Shown here one piece after another: positions 18,846-27,426 of a stretch of 64,000 nt of DNA. This stretch comes from Alphaproteobacteria bacterium (GTDB taxonomy: Bacteria > Pseudomonadota > Alphaproteobacteria > UBA6615): the NCBI GenBank assembly GCA_039980135.1, contig JBDXCV010000013.1:186001-250000 (forward strand). Direction: 5' to 3'. The notes under the pieces were generated by a model, which did no database searches, had not been told where the DNA came from, and saw only the letters and a program-made list of their open reading frames with translations. Position 1 is the first letter of the stretch; the number at the start of each line of letters is the position of its first letter. The position numbers were made by a program, and so were the translations under genes.

Positions 18846-19207
18846 CGCTTATCTCCTTGTGGACGCAGTAGTGACGCGGCGAAGCATCGCGCTGCAGGCC
18901 TTAAGGAAGTGTTAAAAACGATGTACAGTTATTGTATTCGTAAGGCATTTTACATGTTGCGAAATGCCGTTGTTACGGTTATTTATTTAATACGATGATA
19001 TATTATTACTATTTTATTTTTAGCAGAAAATTGATTGAAATTTCATCGATATATCTGGCAATCGTCGAGGGAAAGTAAAAACGTTTTAACACGTTGATAT
19101 TATTTTATTTATCACATATCCGGATATCGACATCTTTATCCGATAGAAATTGATGGGAGGGTCACAACACATAAGTATTGACGCACCGAAACAACGCCGC
19201 GGTGCCC
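18846..19207. other. AT-rich intergenic region between flp and the TadG-like gene
   Basis: 362 bases without a credible gene, holding the divergent start regions of flp (leftward) and the VWA gene (rightward). From about 18920 to 19150 the sequence is far richer in A/T than the surrounding coding DNA. It contains several T/A tracts and small palindromes (TGAAATTTCA near 19037, ATATCCGGATAT at 19116). It probably holds the promoters and regulator sites of the pilus operon. I cannot assign -35/-10 boxes with confidence. Confidence 0.6.
19116..19127. promoter_or_regulatory. Perfect 12-base palindrome ATATCCGGATAT
   Basis: The palindrome lies about 80 bases before the VWA gene start and in the AT-rich gap shared with flp. 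Perfect dyad symmetry and position suggest an operator, but no matching regulator can be named. Confidence 0.35.
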
Positions 19208-20797
19208 ATGAAACGTCTCTCCATATTCATGTCCGACATCCTGAGCAGCCTTGCTCTCGGCGCGTTGAGATTGTGGCCCGACCGGCGCGGTGCAGTCGCG
19301 GCCTTCGTGGCGGTGGGAATCGTGCCGACAGTGGGATTCGTGGGCCTGGCGACCGATGCCGCACGCGGCTACATGGTCAAGACGAAGCTGCACCAGGCAC
19401 TGGATGCAGCCGGCCTGGCCGGCGGCCGCGCGATGCTGGAGCCGGACCGGGATGCGGACATACTTCAATTTTTCAACGCAAATTTCCCCGACGGGTATCT
19501 CGGGGCGACGGTCAACGGCCCGAATATCGATGCCGATGAAACAGAAGGACTGCTGACCCTTTCGGCATCAGCCGATATCCCGACCTCCTTCATGCAGGTG
19601 CTCGGTTTCCAGGATATCACCGTGAGTGCGCAAACAGTCGTCCATCGCGCGGTTCGCGGGATGGAGCTTGCGCTGATCATGGACAACACCGGATCCATGC
19701 GTGGCGGCGGCAAGATGGACGCCATGAAACTGGCGGCCCACGACCTCATCGATATTCTCTACGGGGAAGAGGAAACCGTGAACGACTTCTGGGTCTCGCT
19801 GATACCCTATGCCGCCACGGTGAATGTCGGCGCCGGCCGCACGGGCTGGCTGGCCGCCTATGATCCGGCGGAATACCTGCCGCCTGTCTGGGAAGCGGCA
19901 ACGAACTACGCGGCCGATGAATTCGCCAGCTTCAACAATCTTCCCTTCCAGGCTCTGCAGGCAAATGTCGGTGCCCAGCCGGACATCAACCCAGCCGACT
20001 GGCAGGCGTTGACCGCGATCCAGTGGAAAGGCTGCATCGAAGCGCGGAACGCGCCGTTCGATCAGACCGACGATCTGCCCGGCACCCAGCCCTTTGTACA
20101 TCAGTACTGGTCGTCGACCAGCGGCGTTTATACGCCGCAAACCGGCGACAATGACTGGGACTGGGCCAACATCGACGAAGCCAACGGCGCCCAGAATGAC
20201 GGGCTCGGCCCGAATCTCGGTTGCGGACCGTCAATCACACCGCTCGTGGCCGAAAAGACCAGCGTGCATGATTCGATCGACGACATGCAGCCATGGCACC
20301 GCGGCGGCACCATGGCAAATCTCGGTCTGGCCTGGGGTTGGCGCGTTCTGTCCCCAACATGGCAAGGCCTCTGGGGTGGCGCAACACCGTCGGAGTTGCC
20401 GTTGGATTACGACACGCCGCTGATGGACAAGGTTGCGATCATGCTCACCGACGGTGTGAACCAGTGGTACGACTGGCCCACCGGTCTGCCCAACAATCCC
20501 GACGCCGACTACACGGCCTACGGGCGGGTCAGCGAGGGACGGCTCGGCACCACGAATGGCGGCGCGGCGACGGCGGAGATCAACACCCGGATGCTCGCGG
20601 TCTGCAACGCAATGAAGAGCGAGGGCATCATCATCTTTGCGATCACGTTCCAGCTCAACAACAACGCGACCCAGGATTTGTATCGGAACTGCGCCACGTC
20701 GCCGGCGCATTACTTCGACTCCCCCTCGAACGATGAGTTGCAGGACGTGTTCCACGAGATCGGCAATGAGCTGACAAATCTGCGCCTCGCCCAGTAG
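19208..20797 (+). CDS. TadG-like VWA-domain pilus-associated protein
   Basis: 529 residues from ATG 19208; a TTG at 19178 or GTG at 19202 are alternatives, and GGGAGG lies at 19155-19160. The N-terminal basic segment and helix (RRGAVAAFVAVGIVPTVGFVGLATDAARGY) match TadG/TadE-type pilin-like proteins. Then comes a von Willebrand A domain with the MIDAS motif DNTGSM and a later MLTDGVN. A roughly 150-residue insertion rich in Trp, Asp and Asn splits the VWA fold. It is divergent from flp and is likely a secreted or surface component of the Tad pilus. Confidence 0.85.
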   Translation: MKRLSIFMSDILSSLALGALRLWPDRRGAVAAFVAVGIVPTVGFVGLATDAARGYMVKTKLHQALDAAGLAGGRAMLEPDRDADILQFFNANFPDGYLGATVNGPNIDADETEGLLTLSASADIPTSFMQVLGFQDITVSAQTVVHRAVRGMELALIMDNTGSMRGGGKMDAMKLAAHDLIDILYGEEETVNDFWVSLIPYAATVNVGAGRTGWLAAYDPAEYLPPVWEAATNYAADEFASFNNLPFQALQANVGAQPDINPADWQALTAIQWKGCIEARNAPFDQTDDLPGTQPFVHQYWSSTSGVYTPQTGDNDWDWANIDEANGAQNDGLGPNLGCGPSITPLVAEKTSVHDSIDDMQPWHRGGTMANLGLAWGWRVLSPTWQGLWGGATPSELPLDYDTPLMDKVAIMLTDGVNQWYDWPTGLPNNPDADYTAYGRVSEGRLGTTNGGAATAEINTRMLAVCNAMKSEGIIIFAITFQLNNNATQDLYRNCATSPAHYFDSPSNDELQDVFHEIGNELTNLRLAQ

Positions 20798-20861
20798 GTC
20801 TGCCGTTCCTCCGACTCCCCACACCCTCTAGGCTGCGCCTCCTGTTCGACCGGAGGCTGGA

Positions 20862-21665
20862 ATGACGACGCGGAACATCGATCGGCTCAATGAAATCATG
20901 GCGCAGTTGCGTCATCCGACCGACGGCTGCCCCTGGGATATTGCCCAGGACTTCAAATCGATTGCGCCCTATACGATCGAGGAAGCCTATGAGGTTGCCG
21001 ACGCCATCGCACGCGACGACCGCGACAGTCTGCGCGAAGAACTCGGGGATCTCCTGCTCCAGGTGGTATTCCACGCGCGCATGGCGGAAGAAGAGAAATC
21101 TTTCGATTTCGAAGACATCGCCGGCGCCATCGCCGACAAGCTGGTCCGCCGTCACCCCCATGTCTTCGACACCGAAAATCACGATCCGAACTCGAGCCTG
21201 CGCGACAATTGGGAGGCACAGAAAGCGGCCGAACGTATGCGCAAATCCCACGCCAAAGGTGAAAAGCCCAGCCTGCTGGACGATGTGCCGATCGGCCTGC
21301 CCGCTCTCACGCGCGCAGAGAAACTGCAAAAGCGCGCGGCGCGTGGCGGGTTCGACTGGGCGGAAATCGGTCCCGTCATCGAGAAGATCGACGAAGAACT
21401 CGGCGAGCTGAAAGCCGAAATCACCGGCGGCGGCAGCCCTGAAAGACTGGCCGACGAAATGGGTGACCTGCTGTTCTCCTGCGTCAATCTCGCCCGGCAC
21501 CTGAAGCTCGATCCCGAAGAATCGCTGCGCGGCACCAACGGCAAATTCGAACGCCGTTTTCGCTATGTCGAGACATCGATCCGGGACGATGGCCTGGACC
21601 GGGAAAAGGTTGAATTGGATGATTATGAGGAACGCTGGCAGGTGGCGAAAAAACAGGGGCTTTGA
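20862..21665 (+). CDS. mazG: Nucleoside triphosphate pyrophosphohydrolase MazG
   Basis: 267 residues with two MazG-type four-helix modules. The first has EEAYEVADAI and EELGDLLLQVVFHARMAEE, which are metal-binding Glu/Asp helices; the second has DEELGELKAE and DEMGDLLFSCVNLARHL. It hydrolyses (d)NTPs to monophosphates and pyrophosphate, cleaning abnormal nucleotides. Length and domain order are standard. It has its own 64-base upstream gap after the TadG-like gene and is not obviously part of the pilus unit. Confidence 0.95.
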   Translation: MTTRNIDRLNEIMAQLRHPTDGCPWDIAQDFKSIAPYTIEEAYEVADAIARDDRDSLREELGDLLLQVVFHARMAEEEKSFDFEDIAGAIADKLVRRHPHVFDTENHDPNSSLRDNWEAQKAAERMRKSHAKGEKPSLLDDVPIGLPALTRAEKLQKRAARGGFDWAEIGPVIEKIDEELGELKAEITGGGSPERLADEMGDLLFSCVNLARHLKLDPEESLRGTNGKFERRFRYVETSIRDDGLDREKVELDDYEERWQVAKKQGL

Positions 21666-21762
21666 GCCAGCACGTCAGCTAATCCCTTAAAATCCAACGA
21701 AAAATCAAACGTGCATTAATCTCGTTTTCCTACATTCGTCCCGCGATGCAAACACATGCGCG

Positions 21763-21810
21763 CATTGTGCGTGCGGCATGAATGACCATTGTGCGTGCGG
21801 CATGAATGAC
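21763..21810 (+). repeat. Perfect 24-base tandem duplication before the sulfotransferase gene
   Basis: CATTGTGCGTGCGGCATGAA plus TGAC occurs twice back to back (21763-21786 and 21787-21810). The second copy ends only 13 bases before the chosen start codon. As 24 is eight codons, an overlapping upstream frame from ATG 21778 reads MNDHCACG-MND and stops near 21852 inside the gene. Confidence 0.9.
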
Positions 21811-21823
21811 GGGGAGAATGGCG

Positions 21824-23926
21824 ATGGATATGAGTGTTCTCGACGGGCATAGCGACGGCCCTCTGCTGAACGATCTGCTCGAAAATGCCCGCGAGGCCGT
21901 GCGCGGCGGGCGCCTGAGCGAGGCGCGCGAGACCTGCCGGTCGCTCATCGAAATTCACCCCGATCAGCCCGACGCCTGGTTCCTCTCGGGCATGACCGCA
22001 TTGCGCAACGAGGACTTCGACACGGCACACACCCATTTGTCGCGCGCCGTCGACATGCGGCGCGGTTTCGCGCCGTACCGGATCGCACTCGGCCAAACCC
22101 TGCGGCGAACGGGGGACATCGAAGGGGCCACACGACAGTTTCGCGATGCCTGGATTCTCGACCCGCGCGCCCATGAGGCTGCGTTCGGGCTCGCCGGCGC
22201 AATCGCGGCCCGGGGCAACCGCGCCGAGGCCACCCGTGTCCAGCGGTTCGCGTTTCGATTGCTGCGGCGGAACTTGTTCCGCCAACTCGGCCGGCACCTG
22301 CTTGGCCGCGCCGCGGCCCTCGGTGCGCTTGTGCTGACCCTCCCCGGTAGCGGCGTTTCCCGGGAGTATCGATCTGCGATGACTTGCGCACGCTGGCTGA
22401 CAAACCGTGGCGACCCGAATGCGGCGTTCGCGGCGCTCGAGCGTGCGCGACGAGCGGTGCCGGACGATGCGCGGCCACTCATCGCGTTGGGGCGTCACGC
22501 CTTCGATGCCGAGAATTTCCTTCTGGCCCAGGATTTCCTGGCGCGTGCGCACGAGATCGCCCCGCAGAGCCTCGACGTGCGTTGCGAATATGGCCGTCTG
22601 TTGAGCCGGCTCGCGCGGCATGACGACGCGCTTGCGATGCTCGAAGACGCCCATCTCCAGAATCCCGACGCGATCCGGCCGCTTCTGCTCCTCGGTTGGG
22701 CGCGCTACCGTGCCGGGCAGAGCCAGCGCGCGATTGCAGATTTCGATGCCGTTCTGGAACAGGTCCCGACCTCGATCGAGGCGCATTACGGGCGCGCGCG
22801 CGCCCTCATCGATGCCGGCGCGTTAAGCGACGCCAAGCGCTGGCTTCATCGAACCATCGCGCAATCACCCGGCCATGCCGGCGCCCTGCGCGAACTGGCC
22901 AATTTGAAAGAACTCGCACCGGGCGACAAACAGTTTACCGGCCTCATTTCCGCCATCGAGGACGAGGCCACGACATCATCGCGGCGCGCGGTCCTGCACA
23001 TGGCAGCCGGCGCGAGCTGTCACAATGTAGGGGCCTGTGCCGATGCGTTCGAGCACTACAGGAACGGCAACCTGCTCAAGGATGTGGTCTTCGATATCCG
23101 GGGCTATGCCCGGCATATCGACGGTTTGATCGACAGTTTCGACCGGCAGCATTTCGAACGCACAAAGGGTTGGGGCAACCCCTCCGAAGTACCCGTTTTC
23201 ATCCTCGGCATGCCCCGGTCGGGCACGTCGCTGGTCGAGCAAATTCTAGCCAGCCACTCGCGTGTGCGTGGTGCGGGAGAACGCGAAGAGATGCTGCAGC
23301 TTGCCGATCGGCTGTCCGAGGCGTTGAACGACAGCCGACCCTATCCGGCCTGCGTCGAAGGCCTCACGGCAGATTCCGGAAAGGTTATCGCCGAGCAATT
23401 TCTCGCTGGTCTGAAAAGGGCAGACCCCCATGCCACGCGCATCACCGACAAGATGCCCGGGAACTTTCATCATGTGGGGCTGATCACGACCCTGTTTCCC
23501 AATGCCCAGATTATTCATTGCCGACGGGACCCGCGCGACACCTGTCTGTCCATCTTCTTCGGCGACTTCGTCGGCAGCCACCCCTACTCCTACGACCTCA
23601 CCAACCTGGGCCGCTACTATCGCCAGTATGAGCGGCTGATGGCCCACTGGCACGCGGTGCTGCCGGGCCGCATCCTCGATGTGAAATATGAGGACCTGGT
23701 CGACGCGCAGGAGGACTGGTCGCGCCGAATGGTTTCATTCTGCGGCCTCGACTGGGAGCCCCAATGCCTCGATTTCCATAAAACGACACGCAACGTGAAG
23801 ACCCGCAGCAACGCCCAGGTCCGTCAGCCGATCTATCGCTCATCGATCGAACGCTGGCGGCACTATGAGGCGCATCTCGAGCCTCTGTTCGCGGCACTGG
23901 GGGCGCCGGCCGAGACCTGGCGCTAG
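21824..23926 (+). CDS. TPR-sulfotransferase fusion protein
   Basis: About 700 residues. The first half carries tetratricopeptide repeats (AREAVRGGRLSEARETCRSL, ALRNEDFDTAHTHLSRAV and others). The second half is a sulfotransferase domain. Its PAPS 5'-phosphosulfate loop is ILGMPRSGTSLVEQIL near residue 465, and the 3'-phosphate region is IIHCRRDPRDTCLSIFF. Such proteins transfer sulfate from PAPS to sugars, lipids or protein tyrosines; the acceptor is unknown. ATG 21824 has GGGGAG seven bases upstream; ATG 21806 is the alternative. The stop overlaps the stop of the opposite-strand gene. Confidence 0.88.
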   Translation: MDMSVLDGHSDGPLLNDLLENAREAVRGGRLSEARETCRSLIEIHPDQPDAWFLSGMTALRNEDFDTAHTHLSRAVDMRRGFAPYRIALGQTLRRTGDIEGATRQFRDAWILDPRAHEAAFGLAGAIAARGNRAEATRVQRFAFRLLRRNLFRQLGRHLLGRAAALGALVLTLPGSGVSREYRSAMTCARWLTNRGDPNAAFAALERARRAVPDDARPLIALGRHAFDAENFLLAQDFLARAHEIAPQSLDVRCEYGRLLSRLARHDDALAMLEDAHLQNPDAIRPLLLLGWARYRAGQSQRAIADFDAVLEQVPTSIEAHYGRARALIDAGALSDAKRWLHRTIAQSPGHAGALRELANLKELAPGDKQFTGLISAIEDEATTSSRRAVLHMAAGASCHNVGACADAFEHYRNGNLLKDVVFDIRGYARHIDGLIDSFDRQHFERTKGWGNPSEVPVFILGMPRSGTSLVEQILASHSRVRGAGEREEMLQLADRLSEALNDSRPYPACVEGLTADSGKVIAEQFLAGLKRADPHATRITDKMPGNFHHVGLITTLFPNAQIIHCRRDPRDTCLSIFFGDFVGSHPYSYDLTNLGRYYRQYERLMAHWHAVLPGRILDVKYEDLVDAQEDWSRRMVSFCGLDWEPQCLDFHKTTRNVKTRSNAQVRQPIYRSSIERWRHYEAHLEPLFAALGAPAETWR

Positions 23927-24804
23927 TCGTCGTCCGTCAAAAGCTGAAGCAGGCTTGACGTATCCCACCTGCCGCCACCACGCGCCTGGACCTGAGCATA
24001 AAACTGGTCCACCAGCGCTGTCATCGGCAGGCGCGCCTCGTTGCGCGCCGTCTCGGCCAGGCAAATTCCCAGATCCTTGCGCATCCAGTCGACGGCGAAC
24101 CCGAATTCGTACTGACCGTCCACCATGGTCGACCAGCGATTTTCCATCTGCCAGGACTGCGCCGCGCCCTTCGAAATGGTACCGATGACCTTTTCCATAT
24201 CGAGCCCGGACTTCATGCCGAAATTCATCGCCTCGGACAGGCCCTGGACCACACCCGCGATGCAGATCTGGTTGACCATCTTGGCAAGCTGGCCCGATCC
24301 GCTCGGGCCGATCAGGGTACACGCCTGGGCATAGGCATCGATCACCGGGTTCGCGCGGTTGAATATTTCCGGCGCACCGCCGACCATTACGGTCAGCGAG
24401 CCGTTTTCCGCACCGGCCTGCCCGCCCGACACTGGCGCATCAAGGAACCCGATATCAAGGCCGGCGCAGGTCTCGGCCAGTTCACGCGCCAGATCCGCCG
24501 ACGCCGTAGTGTGATCCACGAGGATCGCCCCCGCCGTCATGCCGGCCAGCGCACCGTCGTCTCCCAGGACGACACTGCGGACATCGTCATCATTGCCGAC
24601 GCAGACAAACACGATATCACTGCCCTCGGCTGCTTCACGCGGGGTCGGGTAAGCTGTACCGCCGCCTTCGGCGACCCATGCGTCGGCCTTGCTGCCGGTC
24701 CTGTTATAGACGGACACGGCATGTCCCGCCGTTCGCAAATGGCCGGCCATCGGGTAACCCATGACCCCCAGGCCGATAAAAGTTGCTTTCACCTGATCGG
24801 ACAT
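23923..24804 (-). CDS. NAD(P)-dependent beta-hydroxyacid dehydrogenase
   Basis: 293 residues of the 3-hydroxyisobutyrate/tartronate-semialdehyde reductase family. The Rossmann motif is GLGVMGYPMAGHL at the N terminus, the substrate motif FLDAPVSGGQAGAENGSL, and the catalytic Lys is in LAKMVNQ. The C-terminal helical domain has DWMRKDLGI. AGGAGGGG precedes the ATG. Its TAG and the sulfotransferase TAG share the bases CTAG, so the two genes converge without any gap. The exact substrate is not determined. Confidence 0.88.
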   Translation of the reverse strand: MSDQVKATFIGLGVMGYPMAGHLRTAGHAVSVYNRTGSKADAWVAEGGGTAYPTPREAAEGSDIVFVCVGNDDDVRSVVLGDDGALAGMTAGAILVDHTTASADLARELAETCAGLDIGFLDAPVSGGQAGAENGSLTVMVGGAPEIFNRANPVIDAYAQACTLIGPSGSGQLAKMVNQICIAGVVQGLSEAMNFGMKSGLDMEKVIGTISKGAAQSWQMENRWSTMVDGQYEFGFAVDWMRKDLGICLAETARNEARLPMTALVDQFYAQVQARGGGRWDTSSLLQLLTDDD

Positions 24805-24820
24805 CCGTCCCCTCCTTAAT

Positions 24821-25630
24821 TTATCGTTCGTCGCTTTCGCTCGATGCGATCACCGCATGTATTTTTTGCCACACGTCCTGGCTGCGCGCTGTCAGCATAT
24901 CGCCCTTCGGCTTGGTCAGATCGTAGCGCCCGCCATTCAGCAGGGCATTATGGCCGCCCGCCTCGCGAACCAGGAACGTACCGGCTGCATGATCCCACGG
25001 CAGCAGTTTCGTATACGCCGAAAATGCCCGCTCGCCCGACAATATCTGGACATATTCATGACCTGCACAGCGGGGCCGGAAGACTTCCCGGACTGTCTCC
25101 GGCGCCCGTTCGGCGCGTTCACGCAGGTATCGGGCCGCCGTGCCGACGAAGTCGGTTTCCGTTTCCGCGTTCCCGAGCGCGACATCGCGCCCATTCAGAC
25201 GCACCCCGTCGCCGCGCGCGCCCAAGGCAAGCGTTTCGGAAACCGGTTCGTAGATCCAGCCCACCTGCACCTCGCCGTGGATAACGTAGGCCACGATGAC
25301 CGCAAACGTCGCACGCCCATTCGCAAAGTTCGAGGTGCCGTCCACCGGATCGATGACCCAGACCGGGTCGTCTCCGGCCAGCCTGTCGAAGACCGACTTG
25401 TCCGCAAACACCGCCTCTTCGCCCACCACGGTGCTGCCCGGCACCAGTTCGGGCAGCCGCTGGGTGAGCCATGTCTCTGTCTCGATATCCGCGATCGTGA
25501 CCAGTTCGCCGCCATCTTTTTCATCGATTTCGCCGTCTTTCAGACGACGAAAACGCGGCAATATTATCTCCGCTGCCGCGGTCGCGATCAGTTCCGCGAC
25601 CCGATCCATGTCCGGTCGTTCCCGGCTCAT
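24821..25630 (-). CDS. Inositol-monophosphatase-family phosphatase
   Basis: 269 residues with the lithium-sensitive phosphatase motifs in order: GEEAVF, DPVDGTSNFANG (metal site) and LPWDHAAGTFLVREAGG near the C terminus. Family members dephosphorylate inositol-1-phosphate, histidinol-phosphate, fructose-1,6-bisphosphate or 3'-phosphoadenosine-5'-phosphate. The upstream sulfotransferase makes the PAP option worth testing. It overlaps hflX by 4 bases (ATGA); an in-frame ATG at 25609 is also possible. Confidence 0.85.
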   Translation of the reverse strand: MSRERPDMDRVAELIATAAAEIILPRFRRLKDGEIDEKDGGELVTIADIETETWLTQRLPELVPGSTVVGEEAVFADKSVFDRLAGDDPVWVIDPVDGTSNFANGRATFAVIVAYVIHGEVQVGWIYEPVSETLALGARGDGVRLNGRDVALGNAETETDFVGTAARYLRERAERAPETVREVFRPRCAGHEYVQILSGERAFSAYTKLLPWDHAAGTFLVREAGGHNALLNGGRYDLTKPKGDMLTARSQDVWQKIHAVIASSESDER

Positions 25631-26991
25631 GGCGCCATCGCCCCTTCATCCAGGCGACGGCGGAACCGCGCCACATCTCGCGGTGCCAGCCGCACGGTAA
25701 TCCGCGTGTTCGCGCCGCTGTCGTCCCGCTTGAGCACCTCGCCCTTCTCGTAGAGCCAGGCAAGCGCCGCGCCATCGGCAAACGAAACATCGAACGTCTC
25801 GACGGTTTCCCCGGCTGCAAGAATGGCGTCGATCCGGGCCAGCAACGCGGCGCAGCCTTCACCGGTGACGGCCGATAGCATCACCACATCGTCGCTGTTC
25901 CGCGCCCGGTCGGCGAGGAACGCGCGCTCGTCGGCATCGATCAGGTCGATCTTGTTCAGGACCTCCAACTGCGCCGGCGGCCCCTTCTTTTCGCTGTCGT
26001 CATCGGGGCCGCGTTCGGCGCCCGCGAGCAGGTTTTCGAGGATCGCCTCGACATCCTGGTTCTGGGCCTCCGTGTCGGGATCCGCACAATCGCGCACGTG
26101 AACAATCACGTCGGCCGCCGTCACCTCTTCGAGCGTGGCGCGAAACGCAGCGACGAGGTCCGTCGGCAGATCGGAGATAAACCCGACCGTATCGGACAGT
26201 ATCGCCGTTCTGCCCGATGGCAGTTCGAGCTGGCGCATTGTCGGATCGAGTGTCGCGAAAAGCATGTCTTCGGCATGCACCTGGGCATCCGTGACCCGGT
26301 TGAACAGCGTCGATTTTCCGGCGTTGGTATAGCCCGCGAGCGCAATTAACGGGTACGGCACACGCGCGCGGGCACGCCGGTGCAGTCCTCGTGTACGCCG
26401 CACCTGCTCAAGTTCCCGCTTGAGCCGGGCGATCCTGTCATCGATCAGACGCCGGTCGATCTCGATCTGGCTCTCACCGGGGCCGCCAACGAACCCGAAC
26501 CCGCCGCGCTGGCGTTCGAGATGGGTCCAGGAGCGCACCAGGCGGCTGCGCTGGTAACTCAGGGCCGCGAGTTCAACCTGTAATTGTCCTTCGCGCGTCC
26601 GCGCCCGGGCACCGAAAATTTCGAGGATCAGACCGGTACGGTCGATCACCTTGCATTTCCACGCACGCTCCAGGTTGCGCTGCTGAACGGGCGTCAACGG
26701 GCCGCCGACAATGACCAGGCCGATCTCGTCGGCATCCAGCCGATCATGGACCTCCTCCACCACGCCGCCGCCGAACAGGGTCGAGGGCCGCGGGCGATTC
26801 AAAGGCACGGCCCGCATGCTGACAATGTCCAGCGCAATAGCGCGCGCGAGACCCGCCGTCTCTTCGAGAAGCGTGTCCGCGCTGCGCCCGCCGTTGGAAT
26901 CGACGCCGCCACGGATGACGGGCTGAAGCACCAGCGTCCGCGTTGGCACGGCGCCGAATTCGTCCGTCACGGAGTAGTCATTGGTTCCCAA
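25627..26991 (-). CDS. hflX: Ribosome-associated GTPase HflX
   Basis: 454 residues. An N-terminal HflX domain (VGGPLTPVQQRNLERAW, IDRTGLILEIFGARARTREG) is followed by the GTPase domain with G1 LAGYTNAGKSTLFN near residue 215, G3 DTVGFISDLP and G4 NKIDL. HflX splits stalled or stressed 70S ribosomes. A charged insertion (about EKKGPPAQLE) lies between G3 and G4. The start is uncertain: TTG at 26991 or GTG at 26970, neither with a strong ribosome site. It follows hfq by 9 bases, the classical hfq-hflX pair. Confidence 0.93.
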   Translation of the reverse strand: MGTNDYSVTDEFGAVPTRTLVLQPVIRGGVDSNGGRSADTLLEETAGLARAIALDIVSMRAVPLNRPRPSTLFGGGVVEEVHDRLDADEIGLVIVGGPLTPVQQRNLERAWKCKVIDRTGLILEIFGARARTREGQLQVELAALSYQRSRLVRSWTHLERQRGGFGFVGGPGESQIEIDRRLIDDRIARLKRELEQVRRTRGLHRRARARVPYPLIALAGYTNAGKSTLFNRVTDAQVHAEDMLFATLDPTMRQLELPSGRTAILSDTVGFISDLPTDLVAAFRATLEEVTAADVIVHVRDCADPDTEAQNQDVEAILENLLAGAERGPDDDSEKKGPPAQLEVLNKIDLIDADERAFLADRARNSDDVVMLSAVTGEGCAALLARIDAILAAGETVETFDVSFADGAALAWLYEKGEVLKRDDSGANTRITVRLAPRDVARFRRRLDEGAMAP

Positions 26992-27000
26992 GACGCGCGG

Positions 27001-27264
27001 TTACTCAGCCGCTTCGGCTTCAGCCTCGTCTGTTTCCGGCTCGAAGAGCTGGATCGGCATCGACGGCATCACCGTCGAGATCGCGTGTTTGTAGACAAGT
27101 TGCGAGTGCGCATCACGACGCAGCAAGACGCAAAAATTGTCGAACCAGGTCACGACTCCCTGCAGTTTTACGCCATTGACGAGAAAAATCGTGACCGGAG
27201 TTTTGTTTTTTCGAATGTTATTCAGGAACACGTCCTGGACATTCTGTGACCGTTCTGCAGCCAT
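27001..27264 (-). CDS. hfq: RNA chaperone Hfq
   Basis: 87 residues. The Sm1 motif spans [18 protein letters not shown] through WFDNF, and Sm2 is [10 protein letters not shown]. The acidic Glu/Ala tail is short ([11 protein letters not shown]). It forms the hexameric ring that pairs small RNAs with mRNAs. ATG at 27264 is preceded by GAGGTAA. It is placed between the aminotransferase and hflX, the standard alphaproteobacterial order after the ntr genes. Confidence 0.97.
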   Translation of the reverse strand: MAAERSQNVQDVFLNNIRKNKTPVTIFLVNGVKLQGVVTWFDNFCVLLRRDAHSQLVYKHAISTVMPSMPIQLFEPETDEAEAEAAE

Positions 27265-27365
27265 CTTGTTACCTCAGCTTTGTTCTTGTGTTGGTTGTTA
27301 TATTCGCTGTACGAAACTCAACTTAGCATGTGTTTCCGACCGCATCGCGGCTTCCCAGACACACA

Positions 27366-27404
27366 CTTATATAAGATATGCCTCGCGGACCGGATTTCCA
27401 GTCC
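27366..27404 (-). other. Hairpin and palindrome in the hfq upstream gap
   Basis: GGACCGG and CCAGTCC (27387-27404, one G-T pair) form a hairpin 23 bases past the aminotransferase stop. A perfect CTTATATAAG palindrome (27366-27375) follows. The first could end or slow transcription from the aminotransferase; the second may be part of an hfq promoter or operator. Neither has enough context for certainty. Confidence 0.35.
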
Positions 27405-27426
27405 TTCATGCACCGATTTCGCGGAT

